Shown: positions 6,510-15,885, counted from the stretch's first letter. The stretch: 17,918 bases of DNA from Bacteroidales bacterium (GCA_031257735.1 JAIROC010000010.1:1-17918); one strand, 5' to 3'. Translations and numbers: made by a program. Notes: generated by a model from the letters alone, not told the origin.

Positions 6510-6559
6510 GTGTAACATATATTATTACACAAGTGCAACAATATATGTTACACTTGTGT
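6510..6559. promoter_or_regulatory. Two interlocked inverted repeats upstream of E4 promoter
   Basis: GTGTAACATATATT (6510-6523) pairs perfectly with AATATATGTTACAC (6540-6553). ACACAAGTG (6527-6535) pairs perfectly with CACTTGTGT (6551-6559). The arms alternate and partly overlap, so both hairpins cannot form fully at once. The position, just upstream of the -7 box and just after the HTH stop codon, fits an operator. As RNA it could also act as an alternative-fold element after the HTH gene. Confidence 0.55.
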
Positions 6560-6563
6560 TTAA

Positions 6564-6776
6564 TTATGTTGTAAAATGTTTAAAAAAATTGTAATCCAAT
6601 GCGATTGATATCCTATTCAACAATGGAATATCAATGAATTGACGATTGAGTATATTGTAAGCATTGTTTCGTGAACAATTTATACGCCTCGCAAATTCGG
6701 AAACAGTAATTCCCCGTTCTCCAATTTTTTGTCTCACCATCTTACCTAAGTGTACATCTAAATTATTGTTATCCAT
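6564..6776 (-). CDS. Small HTH (XRE/Cro-like) DNA-binding protein
   Basis: I choose the ATG at 6776 (MDNNNLDVHLGKMVRQ), giving 70 residues; a longer in-frame start at 6827 would overlap the exporter gene. The protein is essentially a single helix-turn-helix: KIGERGITVSEFARRINCSR with a recognition-helix-like NNAYNILNR, then IDIPLLNRISIALDYNFF. This matches a class of very short Bacteroidales HTH proteins of unknown targets. It lies 19 bases after the exporter stop, so it should be the last gene of the export operon, and it abuts the duplicated promoter/inverted repeat in front of E4. A role as regulator of the E promoters is a reasonable inference. Its first 11 codons also appear fused to E1. 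Confidence 0.8.
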   Translation of the reverse strand: MDNNNLDVHLGKMVRQKIGERGITVSEFARRINCSRNNAYNILNRQFIDIPLLNRISIALDYNFFKHFTT

Positions 6777-6795
6777 ATATGTATCATGTTTTTTG

Positions 6796-8982
6796 TTATT
6801 CAATCTTTGGTATTTGGGAAGAAACAAGCGATGAATACAATCCGTTTCTTTCCATTAACGATTTGTGGTCTCCTACTTCTACGATAAATCCCCTATCCAT
6901 TACAACAATCTGGTCGGCATGTTGTATGGTACTAAGGCGATGAGCTATAATAATTACCGTACGACCAACAGACGCGTTCTTTAATGCTTCTACAATCTTT
7001 TTTTCATTTATCGAATCAAGAGCATTGGTCGCTTCATCTAAAAAAAGCAGTTTTGGATTTCTATATAATGCCCTGGCTATTAACATCCTTTGCTTTTGAC
7101 CGCCACTTAATCCCCTTCCCGTTTCTCCGATTAATGTATCGAATCCTTTCGGCATTTCATTAATCTCATTATCAATTTGTGCAATTTTTGCTACTTCACG
7201 TACCCGTTCATAATCAATATGCTCATCATCTAAAACTATGTTATTCAATATAGTATCACTAAACATTTTACCGTCTTGCATTACTACTCCACATAATTCC
7301 CTCCACCGGCGCAGGTTAACACTGTTAACATTCATACTGCCAATTTTTATTTCTCCGAAACTCGGTTTATATAATCGAACCAATAATTTTAACAGTGTAG
7401 ATTTACCACTACCACTGCCTCCTACAATCGCGGTTACTTTATTTTCGGGAATCATTAAATAAATACGTTGAAGAACCATGGGTGAATTGACGGTATATTG
7501 AAACATAACATTTTCTAATTTTATATCCATAGTTTCGGGTAAAACGGAAGCGCTACCGATTGATAACAGTTCTTCTTCATCTTCTAATTGACGTATTTCA
7601 TTCATTCGAAGAAAACTTATTTTAGCATATTGTGCAGAAACGACAAAATTTATAAATTGCACCAGTGGTCCATTAAGCATTCCGAGTATAAACTGCGTTG
7701 AAATCATAACTCCGAAAGTAATATCACCGGATATTACCGCACTTGCGCAAAAAAATGTTATAGACATGTTTTTAATGTTTTCAATAAATTGTCCTCCAAG
7801 ATTTTGAGCATTCGTAACCGTTAAAACACGTTTGTTTACTTTATAAAGTTTAGCCTGTATTTCTTCCCATTTCCAACGTCTGTGTTTTTCGTAATTATAT
7901 ATTTTAATATCTTGAATTGCAGAAACTGTTTCAACCCAATAGCTTTGATTTTTAGATATAAGTTCAAAGTATTCCCAATCTAATTTTCTTCTTATTTTCA
8001 GAAATACCAGGACCCAACAGACATAGAGGATAGAGCCTCCAAGGAAAATGAAAAAGATAGTTGTATTATAAACAAGTAAAATAATACCAAAGACAATGAA
8101 TGTTAATGTAGAGAAAATGAGCGACAGGGAATTATTCATGATAAAACCACGAATTCGTTCATGATCCTGCGCCCTTTGTAGTATGTCGCCAAGTAATTTA
8201 TTTTCGAAAAATGTTACCGGCAATTTCATCAGTTTAATTAGATAGTCTGAGATCAATGAAATATTTACTCGCGATGTTATATGCATTAATATCCAGTCCC
8301 TGACAATATTGAAGATGGTTACGCTAAGCAATATTGCGACATTACCTATTAATACCATGTTTATAAAATTCAAATCGGAAGTCTTTATCCCCACATCAAT
8401 TACTGCTTTGGAGATAAAAGGCAATACGGCCTGAAGAGCAGTAACAATTAACATTATTATAAAAATAAAAGAGAAATCTTTTATGTACGGATAAAAATAT
8501 CTTAATATACTCCAAAAGCTATTCTTTCTGTGTTCCCTCTCTTCGGGCGTTTCTTTGAAATCAACAGTTGGTTCAACAGCCAGTAAGGCGCCTTTATTTT
8601 CTCCTTTAGTATACCATCCTTTTTTAAATTCTTCATGCGTATATTTTACCAGACCTTTTGAAGGATCGGATATGTAAATATATTTTTTGTTGGCATTATA
8701 AATTACGACAAAATGGTTTTCTTTCCAAAATAATATGGCAGGAAAAGGAATTCGGTGAACAACATCTTCAATTGTACATTTTATGGCTAAAGTCCGTAAC
8801 CCGATACTTTCAGCGCCTGTGCTAAGATTTAATATGGAAACTCCTTCTTTTGTTATACCACACTTATCTCTTAAATATTGCAAGGAAAAGTATTTCCCAA
8901 AATGTTTGGCTATAATTTTTAATGAAGCGGGTCCACAATCTTGTGAATCCATTTGGTATTCAACGGGGAATTTGTTAAACAT
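6796..8982 (-). CDS. Peptidase-containing ABC exporter (C39 peptidase-TMD-ATPase)
   Basis: This 728-residue protein has the three-part layout of bacteriocin/double-glycine exporters (PCAT). The N-terminal C39 peptidase shows QDCGPA with C16, H90 (NHFVVI) and D106 (SDPSKG), the full triad. Membrane segments span about 165-440. The ATPase has Walker A GGSGSGKST near 521, signature LSGGQ near 625, Walker B LLFLDE near 645 and the H-loop His at about 681. The enzyme should cut leaders after Gly-Gly in the cytoplasm and drive export. Its upstream neighbours HlyD and TolC complete a tripartite type I system. The Gly-Gly proteins E2, E3, E5 and a repaired E4 are the obvious substrates, at roughly 160-180 residues after cleavage much larger than typical bacteriocins. 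Confidence 0.96.
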   Translation of the reverse strand: MFNKFPVEYQMDSQDCGPASLKIIAKHFGKYFSLQYLRDKCGITKEGVSILNLSTGAESIGLRTLAIKCTIEDVVHRIPFPAILFWKENHFVVIYNANKKYIYISDPSKGLVKYTHEEFKKGWYTKGENKGALLAVEPTVDFKETPEEREHRKNSFWSILRYFYPYIKDFSFIFIIMLIVTALQAVLPFISKAVIDVGIKTSDLNFINMVLIGNVAILLSVTIFNIVRDWILMHITSRVNISLISDYLIKLMKLPVTFFENKLLGDILQRAQDHERIRGFIMNNSLSLIFSTLTFIVFGIILLVYNTTIFFIFLGGSILYVCWVLVFLKIRRKLDWEYFELISKNQSYWVETVSAIQDIKIYNYEKHRRWKWEEIQAKLYKVNKRVLTVTNAQNLGGQFIENIKNMSITFFCASAVISGDITFGVMISTQFILGMLNGPLVQFINFVVSAQYAKISFLRMNEIRQLEDEEELLSIGSASVLPETMDIKLENVMFQYTVNSPMVLQRIYLMIPENKVTAIVGGSGSGKSTLLKLLVRLYKPSFGEIKIGSMNVNSVNLRRWRELCGVVMQDGKMFSDTILNNIVLDDEHIDYERVREVAKIAQIDNEINEMPKGFDTLIGETGRGLSGGQKQRMLIARALYRNPKLLFLDEATNALDSINEKKIVEALKNASVGRTVIIIAHRLSTIQHADQIVVMDRGFIVEVGDHKSLMERNGLYSSLVSSQIPKIE

Positions 8983-8988
8983 ATTTTT

Positions 8989-10287
8989 TTATTTTTCGGT
9001 TTTAGCTTTTAAGTTGTCAAACAATCTCTCTATTAAACGTTTAGGTTTTGTTACAATTTCAACGATTCCTTTTGTTTCGAAATCTATTCGTAAGTTAATT
9101 CCAAAATTTGAGACTAAACCATCAGGAAAAGAAATAATAACTTGATAAGCCTCACCTTTCCCGTCTTTTGTCTCAATTGTGTTTGAAATACGTGATAAAG
9201 ATTCGACTTTACCTTTTAATAAGCCATATTCGTCATACGGATAGTTATTAATCTTTACATTTGCGGTTTGTCCTATTTTCACTTTACCTGCTCCTATAGA
9301 CGGAATAAATACTTCTCCCATTATTTCGTTTTTAACCGGAATAATACTAAAAAGTTCCTGACCCGAAGAAATGAAATAATTTTCCCGCCAAAAGCCTAAA
9401 TATTCAAGTTCGCCATCTAAAGTTGAATAATGAAGATACTTTTCTTTCCATATCTGAATTAAATTACTTAAATTGTTAATCGAAGATATTAATTCTGATA
9501 AAGCTCTGTCCTTTTTATCTTTTTCTTCCAGTTTGTTTTTTTGAATTTCATAAATGTTATTGCTTATTTCAGACAGTTTTGACAGTTTACTGTTTTCCAG
9601 ATTAACCAAGGATTCTTCTTTAGATAGAAGATTTTGTTTTTTATCCTCAAATACATCTTCAGTTATAGCTTTTATGGATAATAATTCTTTGTCTTTTTCC
9701 AATTGAACAGTACTTCCGCTGATAATGTTCTTTTTTATATCAATACCGACATCAATATTGGAAATTATATCTTTATCAACTTCAATTTTATCGTATAAGG
9801 TTTCCCTTATAATTTTATAAAGATCCGAACCGATAAGTCTTTCATATTCCAAATAAGCTATAAAGAATGTATTATATGCAGAGCCGACTTCGCCTAAGTT
9901 AAGATTGAATGGAAGCGCTACTATGTTTTTATTATGTGGGTTAAAAGTGTGAAGAATAGAGTCTAAAAATAAAACATCTTTATAGTTTGTACCACTTTCT
10001 ATATATGCTATTAAATCTCCTTCTTTCAAATATGATTTATTTTGTTTTATAAGATGAAGTCTGCCCGAAGAATGAGATACTATTTTTACAGGGGCAATGC
10101 TTGCCGTAATATTTATTTGACCATCTACCGTATCAGGGTATTTTATAATAAACCCTAAAAATATAATAAATATAATAAGAATACAAGTAATAATAGAAAT
10201 TAATTTTGCCCAGTTGGTAGGCATTCTGTCTATTATCGACTGGACCTCCTCACTCTTAGAATTGATATTTTCTATTTCTTTTTCCAT
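8989..10287 (-). CDS. HlyD-family periplasmic adaptor (membrane fusion protein)
   Basis: This 432-residue protein has a short cytoplasmic N-terminus and one membrane anchor at about 28-50 (ISIITCILIIFIIFLGFII). A split lipoyl/barrel-sandwich region begins VKIVSHSSGRLHLI, with KEGDLIAYIESG. A long coiled-coil hairpin follows (about 180-285, Lys/Glu/Leu-rich). The return beta-barrel part contains EVFIPSIGAGKVKIGQTANV and KGKVESLSRISNT. It bridges the ABC exporter and the TolC-like channel. It lies 6 bases upstream of the exporter gene and 11 bases downstream of the TolC-like gene. Confidence 0.93.
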   Translation of the reverse strand: MEKEIENINSKSEEVQSIIDRMPTNWAKLISIITCILIIFIIFLGFIIKYPDTVDGQINITASIAPVKIVSHSSGRLHLIKQNKSYLKEGDLIAYIESGTNYKDVLFLDSILHTFNPHNKNIVALPFNLNLGEVGSAYNTFFIAYLEYERLIGSDLYKIIRETLYDKIEVDKDIISNIDVGIDIKKNIISGSTVQLEKDKELLSIKAITEDVFEDKKQNLLSKEESLVNLENSKLSKLSEISNNIYEIQKNKLEEKDKKDRALSELISSINNLSNLIQIWKEKYLHYSTLDGELEYLGFWRENYFISSGQELFSIIPVKNEIMGEVFIPSIGAGKVKIGQTANVKINNYPYDEYGLLKGKVESLSRISNTIETKDGKGEAYQVIISFPDGLVSNFGINLRIDFETKGIVEIVTKPKRLIERLFDNLKAKTEK

Positions 10288-10298
10288 TATGATAAATG

Positions 10299-11810
10299 TT
10301 AATCGTTAACAAGAATATCTGATAGTTCTAATTTTTTCTCAAAGTCGTAAAGCGTTAATTCTCTCAAATAAAAGTAATTTTCCCAAGTACTTTTTACTGC
10401 ATTATAATATTTTTGCATTGCAGAATATTGTTCCTGTTGTGAAGATATCAATTCATATACAGATGTTCTACCCATAATAAATTCCTGAATGACAAGATTA
10501 TATTGCTCTTTAGATAATATAAATGAACGCTCTGCAATAAACCATAAATTGACGCTATGGTTGTAATTGTTTATTTTTTGATTAACACTATTCTCAAATT
10601 CACCAAGTTCTTGTTCAATATTTATAAGGTTTGACAGATAATTGTTCCTGGCGATACGTTCATTATTTCTGTTAACACCCCAAATAGAAACAGGAATAGA
10701 AAAACTGATTGATACCGCTTGTTGTCTACTTGGGTTACTGTATACGTCAAAAAAGTTGTTCCCATACTTATTTGTTCCATAGCTAAGATTTATATCCGCA
10801 TTAAATTTATTTTGGAGAATGGACGATGACAGGTTTTTTTTAGCTTCCAATAGTTGAATTTCTTTGTTTATTGATTTGGGATTGTTTTTTTTGATATAAT
10901 ATTTAACAATATCCATATCTATATGTAATGGAAGTTTGAATTCGGGAGTTTCTATTGATATCTGATTATATTCATTCAATATTCCCAAAAAAGTTAACAT
11001 ATTGTTAATCGCATCATTATATTTTTTTATTGCATTTTCTTCAAGGTATTGATTGTTTATTGCCTGTAATTCAACTTGTTTTAATTCGCTCTCGGTTATC
11101 CTGTTATTGTTGAATTTTATTTTTGCAATTAAATATAAACTATCTGTAGCAGTTTTGCTAGTTGTAGCGAGTTCTTTTTCCAAATTACTTATAAGCGCAT
11201 CCATAAAAAATGTCAATGATTTTTGTTGTATGTTTGAAATGTTTATGCAATATTGTTTAATTCTCGCTTCATTTCTCTTATATTCAATTGTTTTCTCCAA
11301 ACGCATCATTTTACCGTTACCAAATAATTTTTGAGAGTAATTTATCGAAAATGGAGCCGAGTTGAAAGTGTGTCTTTTTTCAGATAATTCATTCAAATAA
11401 TTCATATTACTACTCATACTTAAAATTCCACCTGTGAAAAGAATTTTTTGTTGTATTGTTATTCCAAAACTACTATTGCTCGAATAATCTTCAACATAAT
11501 TATATAAACCACTTTCGGCATCTTGTAATTTTACAATAGACCTGTTAAAATTAAAAGGGGACGTATTAACTGACAAAGAGGGTAGAAAACCTTTCTTATA
11601 ATTACTAAATTGCAACAATTCATTTTCGAAATTTAAATTTTCGATTTTTGCCATAGGAGCACATAAGGATAGAGAGTCTATAATGTTTGATAACGAAATA
11701 TTTAAATTTGTCTTAGTTTGGCCTTGAGTATTTACATAAAAGCATAATAACATCGAAATTATTACAGTAATTAAAAAGTTATAATTTTTAGTGATATGTG
11801 AAATATTCAT
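10299..11810 (-). CDS. TolC-like outer membrane efflux protein
   Basis: This 503-residue protein starts with a signal-like N-terminus (hydrophobic core LITVIISMLLCFYV, cleavage near TQG). It shows the internal duplication of long helices and short strands seen in TolC proteins: FSINYSQKLFG and VSISFSIPVSIWG are the beta-strand signatures of the two halves. The C-terminal SKEQYNLVIQEFIMGRTSVY segment is the classic TolC helix containing F.xGR/T. It provides the outer membrane exit for the double-glycine substrates. Spacing to the HlyD gene is 11 bases, and to the LanC-like gene upstream 39 bases. Confidence 0.92.
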   Translation of the reverse strand: MNISHITKNYNFLITVIISMLLCFYVNTQGQTKTNLNISLSNIIDSLSLCAPMAKIENLNFENELLQFSNYKKGFLPSLSVNTSPFNFNRSIVKLQDAESGLYNYVEDYSSNSSFGITIQQKILFTGGILSMSSNMNYLNELSEKRHTFNSAPFSINYSQKLFGNGKMMRLEKTIEYKRNEARIKQYCINISNIQQKSLTFFMDALISNLEKELATTSKTATDSLYLIAKIKFNNNRITESELKQVELQAINNQYLEENAIKKYNDAINNMLTFLGILNEYNQISIETPEFKLPLHIDMDIVKYYIKKNNPKSINKEIQLLEAKKNLSSSILQNKFNADINLSYGTNKYGNNFFDVYSNPSRQQAVSISFSIPVSIWGVNRNNERIARNNYLSNLINIEQELGEFENSVNQKINNYNHSVNLWFIAERSFILSKEQYNLVIQEFIMGRTSVYELISSQQEQYSAMQKYYNAVKSTWENYFYLRELTLYDFEKKLELSDILVND

Positions 11811-11849
11811 GAGGCAATGCTTTTTATTATAGTTGTCGATTTTATTATG

Positions 11850-12878
11850 TCACACTTTGTCAAAAACGTTTACTAATGGTTCATCCCAACCTGAATCTAT
11901 TCCTGTCAACGCATATAGCAAAACTAAACCTATTCCGGCTAAACCATTTATAAATCCGTCATGAGTAGACCATATACCTCTTGAGGACGTTAGCCAAAAA
12001 TCGGAACTATTTCTTTTATCTTTATAATTTGTTATTTTAAATAATTTATCGATACTGTCTTCGGCAACTTCCTTGAATTCTACTATACCTGTTTTTAAAT
12101 AATATTTAATAGCTACAAAAGCATTTTTTGCCAATCCATTTTCCAAGCCTGAGTCAACTCCTAAAACCAAGGCGTTTTCATTTAATTTATTTAACAACAT
12201 ATCATCGTCATTGTATGTATTCCCTGTTTTTATTTTCTCTTTAATTAGAACGGGAACAATTTCAGGTTGTTTTTTGATAATTATATCCCACATTATTTGA
12301 ATATTTTTACTCTCATTAATAAATTTCTGATTAGAAAAAAAACCGGTTCCTTTTTTTTCCATATCTAACCATTCATTAATAAAACGACGAAGATATTCTT
12401 TTGAAAATCTATCTTGACGATTTGCAGTATAAATGCTAATGAGAATAGCTTCAAAAAAAACATCTTTGTTTTCAGAATATAAACCATCTATCATTTTACG
12501 GTAAATTGCCGCATCAATCAAGCACATTGTTTCTTGAATGTCGCTTTCAATAAAATTGTTCCGAACAAGATGATTAATAGACCATCCTATGCCGCTTAAA
12601 CCGGTATAAAATGATAAATCTATTTCAGAAAGGCGCTGTTTATAAAGATATATCTGTTTATTTAGTTCCAAAAATATATTATAAATAAATTCCGAAGATT
12701 TCTTATAAAATGAATTCTGTTTTTTCCATTTCCAATAGTAAAAAAGAAATATTGCTATGCCTGCTTTTCCGTACATCAAGCTACAATCTTGAATATCGCT
12801 TTTATATAGCGTTTCAGCAATTTCTTTGATTTTTATATTAACTTTTTTAGTTAACTCTATAGATAATAATGATTCCAT
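11850..12878 (-). CDS. LanC-like protein lacking the zinc ligands
   Basis: This 342-residue protein has the repeated alpha/alpha-barrel signatures of lanthionine synthetase C: SLMYGKAGIAIFLFYYW near 34-50, YTGLSGIGWSINHL near 111-124, and a C-terminal GFINGLAGIGLVLLYALTGI. Its length is slightly short for LanC, usually about 400. The protein has only two Cys, both in the N-terminal half (QDCS and ETMC). The Cys and Cys-His-Gly zinc motifs of LanC are therefore missing, and the usual region reads VLGVDSGLENGLAK. Without zinc it should not catalyse thioether formation by the normal route. With no LanB nearby, a binding, chaperone or recognition role for the leader or N-domain is more likely. 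It lies 11 bases after the DUF5722 gene. Confidence 0.82.
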   Translation of the reverse strand: MESLLSIELTKKVNIKIKEIAETLYKSDIQDCSLMYGKAGIAIFLFYYWKWKKQNSFYKKSSEFIYNIFLELNKQIYLYKQRLSEIDLSFYTGLSGIGWSINHLVRNNFIESDIQETMCLIDAAIYRKMIDGLYSENKDVFFEAILISIYTANRQDRFSKEYLRRFINEWLDMEKKGTGFFSNQKFINESKNIQIMWDIIIKKQPEIVPVLIKEKIKTGNTYNDDDMLLNKLNENALVLGVDSGLENGLAKNAFVAIKYYLKTGIVEFKEVAEDSIDKLFKITNYKDKRNSSDFWLTSSRGIWSTHDGFINGLAGIGLVLLYALTGIDSGWDEPLVNVFDKV

Positions 12879-12889
12879 AATTTTGTTTT

Positions 12890-14893
12890 TTATTTAGATT
12901 TAAAAACGTACCATGCCGTTTTTTTACCTCCCGGATCATTTTGATCATCCAAATATTTTCTTAATCCTGTTTTCAGACCGGCTTCAAATCTTTGATCAAT
13001 CCAACTGTGTGCAATATACGCTTTTATATCATCGCATTTTTTTATTTTTTCCAACACATATTTAAGACTTTCCGCCTGTTCGTTTAGTGATTGATCAGTG
13101 TAGTCCAAAGAATTTGGATTTTGCTCAGACAGAATCAATGTTCTTTTAGCCGTATTTTTATAAAATGTGGACGGTTGTTTTATTATCTTATCCAATAATT
13201 CGATATTTTTGAATGTAATTAGTTTGGTATTATAATCACCTGTAGCATTAGGGTCAAGCCATGATTTAGGATCAATTAAGTTTTCCGGATAAGGATGATA
13301 TGCCAATCCCCAAAGAAAATCACCCTCCTTTTTTGAATACTCAATGATTAATTTGAAAATTTCTTCTCCGGTATAACAATTATTGTCGAATCTTGATTTC
13401 CAGTGATGTGTAAGTGAAATAAAAATTTCAGTATTAGCGTTGTATTTAAAAGTTGTCATGTAAATTATTCTCATAGATTTTATATATATATCTACTAATT
13501 CTATGGGAGTTTTTAATCCTGCATTACACCAAATCCAGGCCGAATCTATTTCATTGTGGACTATCCATCGGTGTATAGTTCCAAATATATTATCGGAACG
13601 AGAATATCTTGAAGCCAAAAAATCTATGGCGGCTATATATAAATTGACAGATTCGATATTTGTTAAATTAGGCATTGTATAGGCGCCGGCTGTGTCATAT
13701 TCAGGATGTTCTAATATTCTTCCTGTTACTTTATCCCTGCTTTTATTCTCCGGATATACTAAAATGATAGCATGTACTATAATATTACGTTTTGCAGCAG
13801 ATAAAAGAGCGTTATCATATTCTTCTACGACTTTATTGTCGGCATAATACGTTTTCCCGTTATATTCAAAAGATATATGGCTTTTATCATAATCATATCT
13901 TAGAAAATCGTTTAGTCTGATGTTAATTGTTATATAAGATATTTCTAAATCATCCAAGTCTGATTCAAAATCATTTAACGAATAATCGCCAAGTCCTTTT
14001 TTATTTTTTGGTATTATCTCAGGAACTGAAAAACAAGTAGGATTATTATTTGAATAACGAGCATAAGATGCTATAGAAAAGTCGTTTTCGGTTTGTATTG
14101 CAATTGCCCATCTTGAATAAATACGGTCATATTTTAAACCGTCACATTCACTATAACGTGATGTGGTAAGAGTAAAAAAATCATTCTCATCAGATTCTAT
14201 TTTGCCGACAGAAATAAATTCTTTTGTCGAAAACTCACTAAAAACAGGTATCTCAATAACATATAAATCTTTATATGCTAAGCAAGTATAACCGGTAATA
14301 ATTATTTCCTCAATACTTGTTGAAATATCAGTAATTTCACATTGAAATTGTGTGTTAAAATAATCATTTAGATTTATAGGCTTATTCATTTTTTTTCTTT
14401 CCCCGTACAGTAATCGCGTTTTGTTTTTATAAAATTCATCATTATTGTAAGGTCTAAGCTTGATATTACGTATATTAAAGCCGACAACATCAGATGTTGG
14501 AAATGGGATTACAGAAATTGAAAAATTTTTCATATTGGGTCTTAATATCATTTGGTTTAACAAATTCCAATGTTTTGATATATCAATTGATAAGGAATTC
14601 CATTTGTTGGATGGTATAATATTCAAATATGTTATTGAATATTTTTCAAAATTAACAACAATATGCCCAATAAAAGATGTGCACATATATTCAAACGTAA
14701 GAATTTTTAATTCCTCAGAAATAGGCGTCCTTTTTTTCATGTATAATGGCAATAATACAGGACTGTCTACATCAAATGAACATGTTCTTTTATCTGTTCT
14801 TTGCAGATAGTTACGGGAATATCCGGGCATTATATAAAGAGAACGACAATTCAATTTTGATTTGAGATGAATAAATAATTTAGAAAGTTTCAT
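12890..14893 (-). CDS. DUF5722 glycoside-hydrolase-like protein
   Basis: This 667-residue protein has a beta-rich N-terminal region (about 35-170, carbohydrate-binding-like) and a TIM-barrel-like region. The HNE at 446-448 (WIVHNEID) and E590 in LILSEQ match the acid/base and nucleophile positions of clan GH-A hydrolases. AYHPYPENL near 531-539 and the C-terminal Trp-Ile-Asp-Gln region are typical of DUF5722, a family common in Bacteroidota with no proven reaction known to me. No signal peptide is evident: the N-terminus MKLSKLFIHLKSKL has no hydrophobic core, so it should act in the cytoplasm. Its ATG overlaps the TGA of the glycosyltransferase gene (ATGA), so the two are translationally coupled and may act on the same glycan. 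Confidence 0.8.
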   Translation of the reverse strand: MKLSKLFIHLKSKLNCRSLYIMPGYSRNYLQRTDKRTCSFDVDSPVLLPLYMKKRTPISEELKILTFEYMCTSFIGHIVVNFEKYSITYLNIIPSNKWNSLSIDISKHWNLLNQMILRPNMKNFSISVIPFPTSDVVGFNIRNIKLRPYNNDEFYKNKTRLLYGERKKMNKPINLNDYFNTQFQCEITDISTSIEEIIITGYTCLAYKDLYVIEIPVFSEFSTKEFISVGKIESDENDFFTLTTSRYSECDGLKYDRIYSRWAIAIQTENDFSIASYARYSNNNPTCFSVPEIIPKNKKGLGDYSLNDFESDLDDLEISYITINIRLNDFLRYDYDKSHISFEYNGKTYYADNKVVEEYDNALLSAAKRNIIVHAIILVYPENKSRDKVTGRILEHPEYDTAGAYTMPNLTNIESVNLYIAAIDFLASRYSRSDNIFGTIHRWIVHNEIDSAWIWCNAGLKTPIELVDIYIKSMRIIYMTTFKYNANTEIFISLTHHWKSRFDNNCYTGEEIFKLIIEYSKKEGDFLWGLAYHPYPENLIDPKSWLDPNATGDYNTKLITFKNIELLDKIIKQPSTFYKNTAKRTLILSEQNPNSLDYTDQSLNEQAESLKYVLEKIKKCDDIKAYIAHSWIDQRFEAGLKTGLRKYLDDQNDPGGKKTAWYVFKSK

Positions 14894-15885
14894 ATTAATT
14901 CAGGTTTAGAAAGTCCTTTAGTTGTAAAAAACATATAAATCTTATATGTTGAATTTAATATTGACGATTTCAAGTCTCTTAGAAAAACAATATAAGGTTT
15001 TGAATAGTATAAATTATATTCACCGGAGAAATAGTAGGTAAATAATTTGATAAAACCAAATTTAGATCTAAAAGTCCAGAATCTTTTATTGACAAAACGA
15101 ATATGATTTATTCTGTAATTATCATTATTATTAACCATAACATCATGCCACATTAACGAATTAAGACTTAGTTCAATTCTTTTTGGCGGAAATTTAAATA
15201 AAATACTTAATCCAACAGCTTGAGTATTATGTAGACGATATTTGATTAAAGGTTTTTCTATGTATCCGATTTTATTATATATAGCTGCAGATACAGCCAT
15301 CATTTCATCATGTAATGTTGCATAAAAAGAATAGGGGAAAGGTATGCAGTAAGGGATAAAAGAGGCGCGAATCGCTGTTGTTGCTCCTGTAATCCTGGCA
15401 GAAGTGTTTAAAATATCATATGCAAATCCATCGTCAAATAATTTTTTATTTTTTTTATCCCAACCGATAGTTTGAAAAAGGTCTTTACGGTAGCTGTTAA
15501 TATCGGAGTTATTGATTAAAACGGCATTTGTAAAAACAAAGTCTTTATCTTTATTATCTATAAAAAAATTGCAAATGATTTCTACTTTATCGTTCATCCA
15601 TATGTCGTCTTGATCCGAAAGAAAGATTATATCAGATGAACAAAGGCTAATAGCCTGTTCAAAATTTCTCATATATCCTAAATTAAACGGATTCTTGATG
15701 AATTTCATTTTTATGTATGGGTTGTTCTTTATAAACTGATTGATTATCTCACTTGTTGAATCAGTAGAGCCATCATCACAGATTATTATTTCATCTACCG
15801 GTTTTGTTTGGTTAATAAATGATTCCAATTGTTTTGATAAATATTTAGAACCATTGTAAGTACATATTGCTACAGACGTCGTCAT
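14890..15885 (-). CDS. Family 2 (GT-A) glycosyltransferase
   Basis: This 331-residue protein opens SVAICTYNGSKYLSKQLESF, a textbook GT2 start. It has DDG at 37-39, the metal-binding SDQDDIW at 90-96, HDEM at 192-195 as the likely acceptor/base region, and YRLHNTQAVG at 216-225. The DQDDIW form is typical of rhamnosyltransferase-like GT2 enzymes; the actual sugar cannot be told. No membrane segments are obvious, so it should be cytosolic or peripheral. It is the first gene of the compact operon, preceded by a 48-base gap. Its place in front of an export system suggests it may glycosylate the exported proteins, which are rich in Ser, Asn and Tyr; this is inference. Confidence 0.92.
   Translation of the reverse strand: MTTSVAICTYNGSKYLSKQLESFINQTKPVDEIIICDDGSTDSTSEIINQFIKNNPYIKMKFIKNPFNLGYMRNFEQAISLCSSDIIFLSDQDDIWMNDKVEIICNFFIDNKDKDFVFTNAVLINNSDINSYRKDLFQTIGWDKKNKKLFDDGFAYDILNTSARITGATTAIRASFIPYCIPFPYSFYATLHDEMMAVSAAIYNKIGYIEKPLIKYRLHNTQAVGLSILFKFPPKRIELSLNSLMWHDVMVNNNDNYRINHIRFVNKRFWTFRSKFGFIKLFTYYFSGEYNLYYSKPYIVFLRDLKSSILNSTYKIYMFFTTKGLSKPELI

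Larger units (their letters stand above)
6424..6590. repeat. Promoter-containing direct repeat (copy upstream of E4)
   Basis: This copy of 3480..3645 extends from just upstream of the E4 leader to inside the 3' end of the HTH gene. Because here it overlaps an intact gene end, this is likely the parental arrangement. Confidence 0.85.

Noticed and set aside
6777..6827. Longer start of the HTH gene (MFLPKYQRL...)
   Set aside because: It would overlap the end of the exporter gene by 32 bases. The DNNNLDVHLGK start matches the usual short form of this HTH type and the fused copy in E1.
11850..15885. Standard class I lanthipeptide cluster
   Set aside because: There is no LanB dehydratase, the LanC-like protein lacks its zinc ligands, and the cargo has too few Cys residues for lanthionine rings.
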